29,816 nucleotides of DNA from a virus. The stretch covers positions 1 to 29,816 of IMG/VR virus record IMGVR_UViG_3300027917_000133. One strand, given 5' to 3'. Made by a program: the position numbers and the translations under genes. The notes under the pieces were generated by a model that made no database searches, was not told the origin of the DNA, and worked only from the letters and a program-made list of their open reading frames with translations. This document shows, in pieces, positions 1 to 7,102 of the stretch. Numbering within the stretch: the first letter of the stretch is position 1; every line of letters begins with the position of its first letter.

Positions 1-679
1 AAGAATGTGCGTGAATAAACTTCCCATCAATCACAAATCCCATTCTAACTGTACCAAGACCCAACCACTCAATATCCATCCAAAGAATTTGTGCTTTGGA
101 AATATCTAATGTAATACCAGAAACTCCAGTACCATCTAACTTATCAATGTTCCAGTCATCCTGTGCTACCGCAGTTTGAGTTCCAGTGGATAAACTTCTT
201 TCCACAAAATAAGGTGTTGTTCCATTAATCTCAAAATACATTCCATTATCAGCACCAAAATAACCAACTCTCTGTCTTAAGTTTGTTTTTGGTGTAGCAG
301 GAACAAAGGTATTTAAAACAAGTAAAGATTTTCCTGGTTGATATGAGAATGTCTTTGTAGTCTCTCTAATTACCGAGCAACCAGCAGTAGTTCCAATACC
401 AATATTGACTAAACCTTGAGTTGTTGCAAATCCAACTGTAGAACCAGTCCCTACAATCAAACTCTCCCAAAGATTATTGTCTCTGTATCTATGAGAACTA
501 TCAAATAGTGTAAGTGGTTGAGATGTTCTGGTTCTTCCAAAAGCATCTGGATTTACACTTACTGGAAATCTATTGTAATCATCTACAACATTACCATCCC
601 TTGTTGCAATCAAAGGCACTTCAAAGAGTGTTCTTTCCTGATTTAGAAAGTCTTGTTCATTCTTATTCCACTGAGCCAT
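1..679 (-). CDS. Virion structural protein with FGR-x-R-x-S-x-P-x-TLFD motif (3' end outside window)
   Basis: The frame is open from an ATG at 679 to the left edge, giving 226 residues with the C-terminus missing. Residues about 46-64 read FGRTRTSQPLTLFDSSHRY, and about 192-220 contain the segment QILWMDIEWLGLGTVRMGFV. From memory, both motifs occur in a family annotated only as structural protein in T4-like cyanophages and other large marine phages; I recall no defined function. The visible part looks beta-rich, with no signal peptide or membrane segment. The start lies three bases after the TGA of the 102-residue gene (TGATTAATG), so translation is probably coupled. It sits where T4 would have gp17 just after gp16, but nothing here resembles a terminase ATPase (no Walker A). 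The family call is from motif recognition, not a search. Confidence 0.7.
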   Translation of the reverse strand, partial: MAQWNKNEQDFLNQERTLFEVPLIATRDGNVVDDYNRFPVSVNPDAFGRTRTSQPLTLFDSSHRYRDNNLWESLIVGTGSTVGFATTQGLVNIGIGTTAGCSVIRETTKTFSYQPGKSLLVLNTFVPATPKTNLRQRVGYFGADNGMYFEINGTTPYFVERSLSTGTQTAVAQDDWNIDKLDGTGVSGITLDISKAQILWMDIEWLGLGTVRMGFVIDGKFIHAHS

Positions 680-682
680 TAA

Positions 683-991
683 TCAATCACTCCACGATAG
701 TCTTTCTGGTCTGTATCTTTGTGCGTTTTTAATTGTTAGTGAATTTGGTGTTATTGGATAGATATTATGAACAATTGCTCCAGGATACTCTCCCTGAAGT
801 TGTTCTGCAAGTGCATTTTTATCCATAATATTACCTTCAACTTCAAGGCGATATAATTTACCTTCCCAAACAACATCTGCAAAAAATGATTCAGTTGCTT
901 GCTCTGGTTGAGAAGATCCTACATTTAAGGTGCCGTTAAAGTCTCCGTTGATAGTGATACTCTCTGAAATAAATTGTTGAAAACTTTTCAT
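683..991 (-). CDS. Small protein with T4-like capsid-targeting N-terminus; candidate internal head protein
   Basis: This 102-residue protein starts MKSFQQFISES. T4 internal proteins IPI-IPIII start with a near-identical capsid-targeting sequence (MKTYQEFIAE, from memory), which the prohead protease gp21 removes after an (I/L)-x-E site. Here ISE at residues 8-10 would be that site. The body after residue 11 holds a short beta-like stretch (ITINGDFNGTLNV), an acidic middle, and a basic aromatic end (RYRPERLSWSD). I know of no function for the body. The ATG is one base after the TAA of the 541-residue gene. I infer that the product is packaged in the prohead, and perhaps injected or structural. 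Alternatively it could be a small virion protein whose N-terminus only resembles the signal. Confidence 0.7.
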   Translation of the reverse strand: MKSFQQFISESITINGDFNGTLNVGSSQPEQATESFFADVVWEGKLYRLEVEGNIMDKNALAEQLQGEYPGAIVHNIYPITPNSLTIKNAQRYRPERLSWSD

Positions 992-992
992 T

Positions 993-2618
993 TTAGTTAC
1001 AATTCCAACGACGAAGGGCTTTGTTGATTCTTGAATCTGGGTCTTTTGCAGTTTTTGCTGGAGTCAATTTAGATTTCATCCCAGACATACGCCGACAAAA
1101 TGCTGCACGACGCTTTGCTCTTTTACCTTTTGGTTTTTTTTCAGTTACTGCGGTTTGTAACTTTGAACCAGGATTCTCACGACGATAGGCATCAACCGCT
1201 TTCTGACTTAAACCATCTGTTTTATCTTGACGATTGACTTTTTGCCAGTCTTCCGATAATCCGAAATCTGCTCTCCAGTTTGAATATTCTTCATTTTTTA
1301 CCATACCGTGAATAAATTTCCCTTTAGTTTGTTTATCGTGCCAAGAAATACTTCTAATCTGACTATTTGCATAATCGGAAGATTGAGATTGTGTTCTTGG
1401 TGTGGAACTAAATCTAGTTCTTTTTTTGGTTCCGGGTCTATTTTTTTTCCATTTGAAGTGTGATTTTTTTTCTTCTCTTCTATCTTCAGAAGCAGCTCTT
1501 CTCATCTCAGGATCTTGTCCCATAACTTCCTCTGCTCTCATTTCACCACTATCAACATAATCTGCTGCAGAATCAAGATAATCTGCTGCCTTTGTAATTT
1601 TTGATTGAACCCAAGCTTTAATATTTCCTTCCCCCTTCATTTTTTTACGAAGTCTCTTTGCCGCAGAAACAATTGTAGAGAGTTCTGAGCGAGCCATTGA
1701 ATGCTCGTGATCATACTCCTTAGACTCTGGGAAATTTCCTGGATGTGGGGTATTAGGATCATAATCTTTACCTAAAATACTTGGTAAAGAGTACATATCC
1801 CAAAACTTTGGTCCATATTTGCACTCACTACGAGTCTCATCTTTTTTACATTTTGGGCAGTATCTAATCATTTCGATTGCCTCAGATTTAGTTCCCCAAT
1901 TTTTGGCGCCAACTTTACGACACTTAACAAGTGCTCCAGATGCATACGCACTTGGCCAAACATCATATCTTGACCTTACTTTGTGATAACAAGCATCTTT
2001 TTTACCACTACCCTTACTTGGTCTATCTTTTTGTGCTTCGTTAAGTTCCATTGCTTCTTTAATTCCTGGTTCTGCTTTGACGTAATTTTTATCTTTTTTA
2101 CCTTTAGCAAAAGTTGGAACATAGGTTGGACTTGCCCCACCAGTTTTTGCTTGTTGCCCCTTATCTTTTTGTCTTTTTCTTCTAACTGCCGATGCAATCA
2201 AAGATTTTCCCTTTTTACCTTTTTTCTTCAATGAAGCAAGTCTTGCACTACTAAAACATTTTGGAGTTTTAGTTTCTCCCGGTTCATTAGCACAGGGAGA
2301 ACCATCTGCTTGAACCCATCCAGGTTTTCCTTCTTTTGAACGAGAACCTTTAAACCAATGATGAAGAGTTCCTTCGGAAACATCTTTAAATTTTTTATGG
2401 TCTTTTTTAGCATCAGATTCCATTTTTTTCAGACGAGTATAATAATCTGGAATTTCATCTAAATGTTGAAGAGCAATATCAGTAGCAAGATCTTTATCTT
2501 TTGTATGTTCATGCTCAATTGGTATTCCCATTTCAAGTTGCTTCTTTACAAAAGAAACTTCAAGGCGATGTTTCTTTGCAATTTGCTCAACTGATTTGTG
2601 AGATTTTAACTGATGCAC
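993..2618 (-). CDS. Lysine-rich mosaic virion/internal-head candidate made of several phage mini-domains
   Basis: This 541-residue, very basic protein strings together segments I recognise as separate small phage domains. Residues 8-67 have an HTH-like start and then a DUF5661-like HTKDKDLATDIALQHLDEIP segment. Residues 85-170 hold WFKGS, GKPGW, PCANEPGE, TPKCFSSARLAS. Residues 207-242 hold a DUF5872-like SRYDVWPSAYASGALVKCRK. Residues 254-266 are CPKC plus a later C (possible zinc site). Residues 300-360 hold WVQSKITKAADYLDSAADY. Residues 468-540 are a C-terminal module with AFCRRMSGMK and SRINKALRRWNC. The start is GTG; no good Shine-Dalgarno precedes it, but the first domain continues right up to it. 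There is no catalytic motif. Position between terminase and a capsid-targeted protein suggests an internal or DNA-associated head protein; this is inference. Family names are from memory. Confidence 0.75.
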   Translation of the reverse strand: MHQLKSHKSVEQIAKKHRLEVSFVKKQLEMGIPIEHEHTKDKDLATDIALQHLDEIPDYYTRLKKMESDAKKDHKKFKDVSEGTLHHWFKGSRSKEGKPGWVQADGSPCANEPGETKTPKCFSSARLASLKKKGKKGKSLIASAVRRKRQKDKGQQAKTGGASPTYVPTFAKGKKDKNYVKAEPGIKEAMELNEAQKDRPSKGSGKKDACYHKVRSRYDVWPSAYASGALVKCRKVGAKNWGTKSEAIEMIRYCPKCKKDETRSECKYGPKFWDMYSLPSILGKDYDPNTPHPGNFPESKEYDHEHSMARSELSTIVSAAKRLRKKMKGEGNIKAWVQSKITKAADYLDSAADYVDSGEMRAEEVMGQDPEMRRAASEDRREEKKSHFKWKKNRPGTKKRTRFSSTPRTQSQSSDYANSQIRSISWHDKQTKGKFIHGMVKNEEYSNWRADFGLSEDWQKVNRQDKTDGLSQKAVDAYRRENPGSKLQTAVTEKKPKGKRAKRRAAFCRRMSGMKSKLTPAKTAKDPDSRINKALRRWNCN

Positions 2619-2633
2619 AATAATAAAAAAAAT

Positions 2634-3056
2634 TTACTCTTTACTATTTAGAAAACCTTGCTTTAACAATTTAGAGAGTTCTGTAGTCGATCCGACAAAT
2701 ACCGCGTTGTTTGTAACATTGTTAGTTGTTTTTGTAGATTCATCTTCAATATCTTTTACTTTCTTCTGAAGGTCTATAAGTTTATCAGTTACATCTCCAA
2801 CATTTTTTATAAGTTGTCCCGCAACTTCATATGCTCTTGGAGATGCAGAGTCTCCGGCAAGTTCCATAATTCCATTAATTGCTTCTTGTCCCTTTTCAAT
2901 TAATGAATAGAGATTAGCTCTAGTGTATTCGTAGTCTTTTTTAATATCATCTGGTTTTATAGGTGAAACCGTTATATCCAAATTTTTTTCATCGCCCTTC
3001 ACAATACTACTTTCAATATTGAGAGATTGGTCCAATTTATCATAATTATTGTTCAT
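2634..3056 (-). CDS. 16: Small terminase subunit gp16 (TerS)
   Basis: This 140-residue protein resembles T4 gp16 (164 aa), which binds DNA ends and stimulates the gp17 packaging motor. Shared features are the central helical segment with DSASPRAYEVAGQLI (T4 has a similar DSPRHMEV stretch), a following coiled-coil-like helix (KLIDLQKKVKDIEDE), and a C-terminal VFVGSTTEL segment matching T4 VFMGSPTEL. The acidic, variable N-terminus is also typical. The gene lies six bases after gp15. In T4 gp17 follows at once; here it is followed in the same reading frame by the 541-residue gene, after a TAA and about 15 bases. No promoter is visible before it, so it is probably co-transcribed with gp13-gp15. 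Confidence 0.9.
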   Translation of the reverse strand: MNNNYDKLDQSLNIESSIVKGDEKNLDITVSPIKPDDIKKDYEYTRANLYSLIEKGQEAINGIMELAGDSASPRAYEVAGQLIKNVGDVTDKLIDLQKKVKDIEDESTKTTNNVTNNAVFVGSTTELSKLLKQGFLNSKE

Positions 3057-3062
3057 AATCTA

Positions 3063-3860
3063 CTAAATGTCCTGCTGTTGAGTTGGGCTATATGTTTTAC
3101 TATCGAAGAACATTTCTGTAGTTTCACCAAATCCAAAATCATCATCTGGACCAGCATCAATTGGATCCGGAACAACCGTATAACGCATTTCTCTTTTAGC
3201 TGTAGTAGTATCTGTTCCAGAATAGTAATCAACCTGTACTTTACGAATAAGTCCATCTGTGGATTCTGCAATTGGACCAAATAGATAGGTTTTTGCAGTA
3301 AAATTAAATGTATAAATTAAAACTCTTCTTGTAGAAAAATCACCCTCATAATCATCAGTGAATGATACGTTATCCAAAACTATTGGTATATCACGTTTTT
3401 CTCCAATTGAATCAATTAAATCTACTGTTAAATTAAATGATGGTTGAAAATAAGGTAAAATCTGTTCTACTACTTGTAAAGCATCATCCTGAAGTTTAGA
3501 CATTAAATTTAATTGAAATCCAATATTATACGGAACTGGCATATAAACTTTTTTTACATTTCCACCATCACAAGCTTTAAATGTTTGTGTAACATTAGAT
3601 TTTCTTGTTGGATCATATTGAATAGATGTCATTTCAAATGATAATCTAGGTAAAGTTATTGCAATTGGTTTGTTCAATTCTGGTTGCTGCTCAATTCTAG
3701 CCAAGAACTTTTGAACGGGACCATATGCTAAAGGAATTTTGATCTGACTAATACTGTCACCAGAAGAATCTTTATGTCTAACATTAATATCATTAAATAC
3801 TGTTCCAAACGCAATAACAGTTCTTCTAATTATTTCGTGATAAAAATAAGTTCCTAACAT
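3063..3860 (-). CDS. 15: Tail terminator / sheath stabiliser gp15
   Basis: At 265 residues it is close to T4 gp15 (272 aa). T4 gp15 caps the tail tube and sheath and joins the tail to the gp13-gp14 neck. The strongest shared stretch is DDALQVVEQILPYFQPSFN, near-identical in T4, followed by RDIPIVLDNVSFTDDYEGDF and an SRRR-like STRRVLIYTFNFTA strand. The N-terminus (YFYHEIIRRTVIAFGTVFNDI) also follows the family. The acidic C-tail (DDDFGFGETTEMFF) is, as I recall, common in cyanophage gp15. The start ATG overlaps the gp14 stop as TAATG, indicating coupled translation and near-equal synthesis with gp14. No abnormality is seen. Confidence 0.95.
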   Translation of the reverse strand: MLGTYFYHEIIRRTVIAFGTVFNDINVRHKDSSGDSISQIKIPLAYGPVQKFLARIEQQPELNKPIAITLPRLSFEMTSIQYDPTRKSNVTQTFKACDGGNVKKVYMPVPYNIGFQLNLMSKLQDDALQVVEQILPYFQPSFNLTVDLIDSIGEKRDIPIVLDNVSFTDDYEGDFSTRRVLIYTFNFTAKTYLFGPIAESTDGLIRKVQVDYYSGTDTTTAKREMRYTVVPDPIDAGPDDDFGFGETTEMFFDSKTYSPTQQQDI

Positions 3861-5254
3861 TAATAAGTACCAAATGGATTTGACTGTGAAAAATCTATAA
3901 TTTGATCTGCTTGATCTTGAATTTCTTTATTTTCCCCATATTTATCATAGAGATCCCATTCATTTACAATGGATACTGCATAAGTTGCGGAAGAAGATGA
4001 TCCGACAATAATTTCTCCGGGATAAAATTCAAAGTTATTTTCTCCAATGTTTGCAAAAGATACTTTTAATATCTTAGTATCATAATCCCACGATTTAACT
4101 CTTGCTTGAGTTCCTGAAATAGAACCCGTAATAATCTCATTGAATATATAGGTTCCAAATCCACTTAAAGATGGTGGATTTTCAATAATAATCGATGGAG
4201 ATTCAGTATACCCTACACCTGGATTAGAAATCCTAATTGCAGAAATTTGATTATTTGTTCCTAAAGAAGCAATTCCGACCGCAGTTTCTCCAACCCCAAC
4301 AGAACCTACAATTGTTATTAATGGTTTATTTTTATACCCACTACCAACGTTCAACATATTAAATGAAACAATTCCACTATCAACTGTTTCTATAGAACAC
4401 GTTGCAGCAGCTCCAGATCCTCCGCCCCCAATTATTGTAATAGTTGGTGCTACTGTATATCCAGATCCAGCATTAGTTAAAAGTATTTCTTTAACCGATC
4501 TAACTCCACCAAATGATGAAGTTATTGCAACTGCCGTTGCATTTGTTCCTCCTGAAGGAGCAGTAGATATAGAAACTACAGGGGCGCTGGTATATCCATA
4601 ACCATCATTATTTAAGTAAATCCTTCTTACATATCCAGATCCAATTGTTGCGGATGCTGTCGCAGTCGATCCACTACTGATCAATGTTAATGTTGTAATA
4701 TATCCTTCATCTTGAACTTGAGTGTCAATCTCATCGATACTAGTGTCAATAACTTCATCCTCATATTCAAACAATTCACATTTTAGTTCATAGACGTATA
4801 ATTTTCCTAATTGGTAAAATGGTTGTTCATTTTCAACATATTTAACTTCAAATAATCTTTGTCCCAATGGAAAATAAACTAAATCTCCTTCTCTTGGTCT
4901 AGTTGATATTTCAATTTCGTTATCGTCACTAGATTCTAAAAATGGGGCAATAAAATCTTCAAATCTTTCTTTTGAAATAACTAGATTTACTTCATCCTTT
5001 AAAGTAACCCCAAACTTTGTTAAAATATCTCCTTGTCCAGTATATCCATCGTAATTATTTACATAAGCTTCTATAGCATAATTGTCATCAAATTTTGAAG
5101 ATGATACTTCTTTAAGAATGCTTTCTTTCCTCACAAATTTTCTTGGGATGTAAATAACTTCCACACCATAAATTTTAAGCTGCTCATTAATTAACTCTTG
5201 AATGAGTCTCTGTTCATTTCGAGATCCTTGTAAGAAAAAGGGATTAAGTGCCAT
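3860..5254 (-). CDS. 14: Neck protein gp14 with C-terminal GxGY repeat extension
   Basis: Residues 1 to about 175 match T4 gp14, which with gp13 closes the filled head and forms the neck: IPRKFVRKESIL, DILTKFGVTLKDEVNLVIS, RPREGDLVYFPL, ENEQPFYQLGKLYVYELKCE. The protein is 464 residues against about 256 in T4. The surplus is a C-terminal region with four repeats, N-x-G-x-GY followed by P-x-(I/V)-x-I, starting at residues 216, 261, 302 and 344, spaced 41-45 residues. Residues 360-430 look like a further beta domain. The same repeat occurs in gp8, the gp7-like protein and the 2439-residue protein. Start and stop both form TAATG overlaps with gp13 and gp15. I infer that the extension decorates the neck; its function is unknown. 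Confidence 0.93.
   Translation of the reverse strand: MALNPFFLQGSRNEQRLIQELINEQLKIYGVEVIYIPRKFVRKESILKEVSSSKFDDNYAIEAYVNNYDGYTGQGDILTKFGVTLKDEVNLVISKERFEDFIAPFLESSDDNEIEISTRPREGDLVYFPLGQRLFEVKYVENEQPFYQLGKLYVYELKCELFEYEDEVIDTSIDEIDTQVQDEGYITTLTLISSGSTATASATIGSGYVRRIYLNNDGYGYTSAPVVSISTAPSGGTNATAVAITSSFGGVRSVKEILLTNAGSGYTVAPTITIIGGGGSGAAATCSIETVDSGIVSFNMLNVGSGYKNKPLITIVGSVGVGETAVGIASLGTNNQISAIRISNPGVGYTESPSIIIENPPSLSGFGTYIFNEIITGSISGTQARVKSWDYDTKILKVSFANIGENNFEFYPGEIIVGSSSSATYAVSIVNEWDLYDKYGENKEIQDQADQIIDFSQSNPFGTY
4184..4609 (-). repeat. Four protein-level GxGY repeats in gp14
   Basis: The encoded copies begin NDGYGYTSAPVVSI, NAGSGYTVAPTITI, NVGSGYKNKPLITI and NPGVGYTESPSIII (gp14 residues 216, 261, 302, 344). 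The period is 41-45 residues. The DNA copies have diverged, so these are old protein repeats and not recent tandem duplications. Confidence 0.85.
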
Positions 5255-6096
5255 TATCCAATAAAATCGTAAGGTGGTAGTTCATAATCCATTGCCATTC
5301 TTTGTCTTATGCTTTCAAGTTCTTTTTCAGCATCATCATACATTTCTCTACCATTTAATTCAATTCCTCCAGGAAGTTTTACTCCTCTAAATTTAATTAA
5401 ATTTTGTCCCCACTGCCTCTTCATTAAAGAAGTTAAATATTTTTTCAAAAAACTATCATTATAAACTTTAGTAAAATCATTTGGATTTAGAATTCTATAA
5501 CAGTCTATAACAATAAAAGTATCTTTAGATTTTGAATTCCAATCTATATCCAAATATAGTCTATTTTGCCTTTTATTGAATCTGATTTGCTTGTCAGTTG
5601 AAAGTAAAAAATCAATATCTTCTAAATAAGTTTTCACCATAGCATACTGTAAAAGTTCAACAGAATTAAAATAATATAAATCATTTAAAAATAATTGGTA
5701 TTTAATACTCCACATTCCAGCTGAAATAGAACTAGTATCAAATTTAAAAACTTTTTCAATTCCTATAACAGAATCTGGAATTTGAATAAAATTTGAATTC
5801 TCATAAAAGTTAAAAGTTGTAGTTCCTACACCAGAAATATTTGTAGTTCCAGTTGTAGTGACAATACCAACACCATTGGTTCCTTGTGCCTTTCCCCTAT
5901 TTAAATCATCATCAGTAATTTTGTACTTTAAATACATTCTTTCGACACCATCAAAATGTCTTTCTTGAAAATATTGAAGTGCATCATCTACTAAATCATC
6001 TATTTGCTCATCGGCTAAATTAATTTCCAAAACAGGAGCACCTAACTTTCTTAGACAATAATCTATTAATTCTTGTCTACTATTTGGTGTTGACAT
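5254..6096 (-). CDS. 13: Neck protein gp13 (head completion)
   Basis: This 280-residue protein resembles T4 gp13 (309 aa), which binds the portal after packaging and joins with gp14 to seal the head. The N-terminal segment (YCLRKLGAPVLEINLADEQI ... DALQYFQERHFDG) matches T4 LRRLGAPIINVELTPDQI ... ALELYGEYHFDG. The C-terminal segment (LPGGIELNGREMYDDAEKEL ... PPYDFIG) matches T4 LPGGVTIDGQRLIEEA ... PPFGILVG. A strong Shine-Dalgarno GGAGGAG lies at 6104-6110, seven bases before the ATG. The start also overlaps the upstream stop as TAATG, so both coupling and independent initiation are possible. The tyrosine/aromatic-rich middle (FLNDLYYFNSVELLQYAM) is family-typical. No oddity is seen. Confidence 0.95.
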   Translation of the reverse strand: MSTPNSRQELIDYCLRKLGAPVLEINLADEQIDDLVDDALQYFQERHFDGVERMYLKYKITDDDLNRGKAQGTNGVGIVTTTGTTNISGVGTTTFNFYENSNFIQIPDSVIGIEKVFKFDTSSISAGMWSIKYQLFLNDLYYFNSVELLQYAMVKTYLEDIDFLLSTDKQIRFNKRQNRLYLDIDWNSKSKDTFIVIDCYRILNPNDFTKVYNDSFLKKYLTSLMKRQWGQNLIKFRGVKLPGGIELNGREMYDDAEKELESIRQRMAMDYELPPYDFIG

Positions 6097-6728
6097 TAAT
6101 AAACTCCTCCATCTATGACGCTTGACCAGGTAGGAATACCTGAAGAATTAGTTGAAACTATATAGTTAGTCTCAGATATAGATACTGCAGTTGTTCCAGT
6201 TGAAACTAATTGATCATTTTGATCAAAATATGCAATTCCATACGTTTCTCCAATAGGATAATATAAAGATTGTCCAACTGTAAGAATTCCACTAATATTT
6301 CCATTACGAGCAGTAAATTCATCAAATACTAAATCATCTGAAATATATAAATCACCACCAACATAAAGATCTCCACCTGTCGTTGTAATTCCACCGTTGG
6401 CGGCAAGGGTGGAAATTCCAGAAACATAGAGAGTTCCTGATAATGAAGCATCATTGGCAGTAAGATCGTCAAAAACGATATCATCTTGAACGTATAAATC
6501 TCCTCCAATATATACGTCATTTTGAAAAGTTGCTAAACCAACAAAAGTTGATACGCCACTTACGCTTATTTGAGTTACGGAGGCAATTCCTCCAATTACA
6601 TTTTCCGCATTTATTGCATTTTTACCAGCAGACCCAGAAACACTAGAAACAACTTTTATAGCATTTTGTTGTCCGACTCTGACTTTTGTAGCATTTTGTT
6701 GTCCGACTCTGACTTTAATATCTGCCAT
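6096..6728 (-). CDS. Fibre-like structural protein with VRVGQQNA and GGDLYV repeats
   Basis: This 210-residue protein begins with two copies of KVRVGQQNA, then an Ala/Val/Ser-rich linker. Its middle has two copies of a unit of roughly 55 residues: GGDLYVQDDIVFDDLTA...SGTLYVSG and GGDLYISDDLVFDEFTA...SGILTVG. Such regular Gly/Asp strands suggest an elongated trimeric beta fibre or beta helix. The C-terminus (GIAYFDQNDQLVSTG, ending WSSVIDGGVY) is, from memory, common in cyanophage structural proteins found before gp13. Start ATG overlaps the preceding stop (TAATG), with AAGGAGTT at 6737-6744, eight bases upstream. It stands where T4 has gp11/gp12, so a fibre or whisker role is plausible but unproven. 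No enzymatic motif is present. Confidence 0.75.
   Translation of the reverse strand: MADIKVRVGQQNATKVRVGQQNAIKVVSSVSGSAGKNAINAENVIGGIASVTQISVSGVSTFVGLATFQNDVYIGGDLYVQDDIVFDDLTANDASLSGTLYVSGISTLAANGGITTTGGDLYVGGDLYISDDLVFDEFTARNGNISGILTVGQSLYYPIGETYGIAYFDQNDQLVSTGTTAVSISETNYIVSTNSSGIPTWSSVIDGGVY
6661..6720. repeat. Tandem 30-bp direct repeat encoding VRVGQQNA
   Basis: Bases 6661-6686 are repeated exactly at 6691-6716, with a 30-base period, so the gene codes KVRVGQQNA twice in frame. The near-perfect DNA identity indicates a recent duplication and a site where copy number could vary by slippage or recombination. Confidence 0.95.
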
Positions 6729-7072
6729 TAGCGGGTAACTCCTTCTCTTACGAGAACCATTCCTTCAATAACTCTATTTTTATATCCTAGTGGATCTGTA
6801 ACAAGAACATCATATACATATCTTCCAGGTTTTAAGTCTGTAGTTTGGGTAGAACCAAGAGAAACGAGAACCTGTCCCGAAGATGGTGGGTCTACTATTT
6901 CTGCATTAAAAGTAGTTGCAGTAGATCCACCTGCCCATTTTCTCATCTGAGATTCTACAGTATATCCGTTCAAATCAAGAGCCGAATTATTTTCGGAAGC
7001 TTCTAAGGTAAAAGATTGACTAAAATCGGAACCAGCATTAATAACTAAATTATTTACATATACTGATGCCAT
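6728..7072 (-). CDS. Small beta-sandwich structural protein (conserved, unnamed)
   Basis: This 114-residue protein has a strand-rich pattern: SDFSQSFTLE, ALDLNGYTVESQMRKW, a TTFNAEIVDPPSSGQVLVSL strand pair, then LKPGRYVYDVLVTD and VIEGMVLVREGVTR. This layout is that of a small Ig-like phage domain found next to baseplate or fibre genes (similar to the N-terminal domain of some baseplate upper proteins; from memory). There is no membrane segment or catalytic motif. It may be a fibre adaptor or chaperone-like partner of the 210-residue protein that overlaps its stop by TAATG. A NATAAATA element lies 22 bases upstream, so it may head its own late transcript with gp13-gp16 downstream. The function is inference only. 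Confidence 0.65.
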   Translation of the reverse strand: MASVYVNNLVINAGSDFSQSFTLEASENNSALDLNGYTVESQMRKWAGGSTATTFNAEIVDPPSSGQVLVSLGSTQTTDLKPGRYVYDVLVTDPLGYKNRVIEGMVLVREGVTR

Positions 7073-7094
7073 GTATTTTTAAAGCTCTACTTCT

Positions 7095-7102
7095 TATTTA
7101 TG
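7095..7102 (-). promoter_or_regulatory. Putative late promoter (CATAAATA) before the 114-residue gene
   Basis: CATAAATA matches the NATAAATA late motif reported for T4-like cyanophages (T4: TATAAATA). It overlaps the stop codon of the 61-residue gene and lies 22 bases before the next ATG, nearly the spacing seen before gp8. The element is only seven informative bases in AT-rich DNA, so chance is possible. Confidence 0.5.

Noticed and set aside
1-679. Large terminase gp17, expected after gp16
   Set aside because: The translation has no Walker A or nuclease motif and carries the FGR-x-R ... TLFD structural-protein signature instead.
1983-2234. Plus-strand 83-residue reading frame that looks membrane-like (Phe-rich)
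   Set aside because: It is the complement of the Lys-rich mosaic gene, whose AAA/AAG codons read as Phe/Leu on the other strand; no ribosome site or family match.
1976-2413. Minus-strand alternate-frame reading frames (61 and 73 residues) inside the mosaic gene
   Set aside because: The composition is the Lys/Leu/Gln mixture expected from reading an A-rich gene out of frame; the mosaic frame has the clear domains.
4184-4609. Regular repeats in gp14 as a possible CRISPR or recombination array
   Set aside because: The repetition is at the protein level only; the DNA copies differ and there are no uniform spacers.
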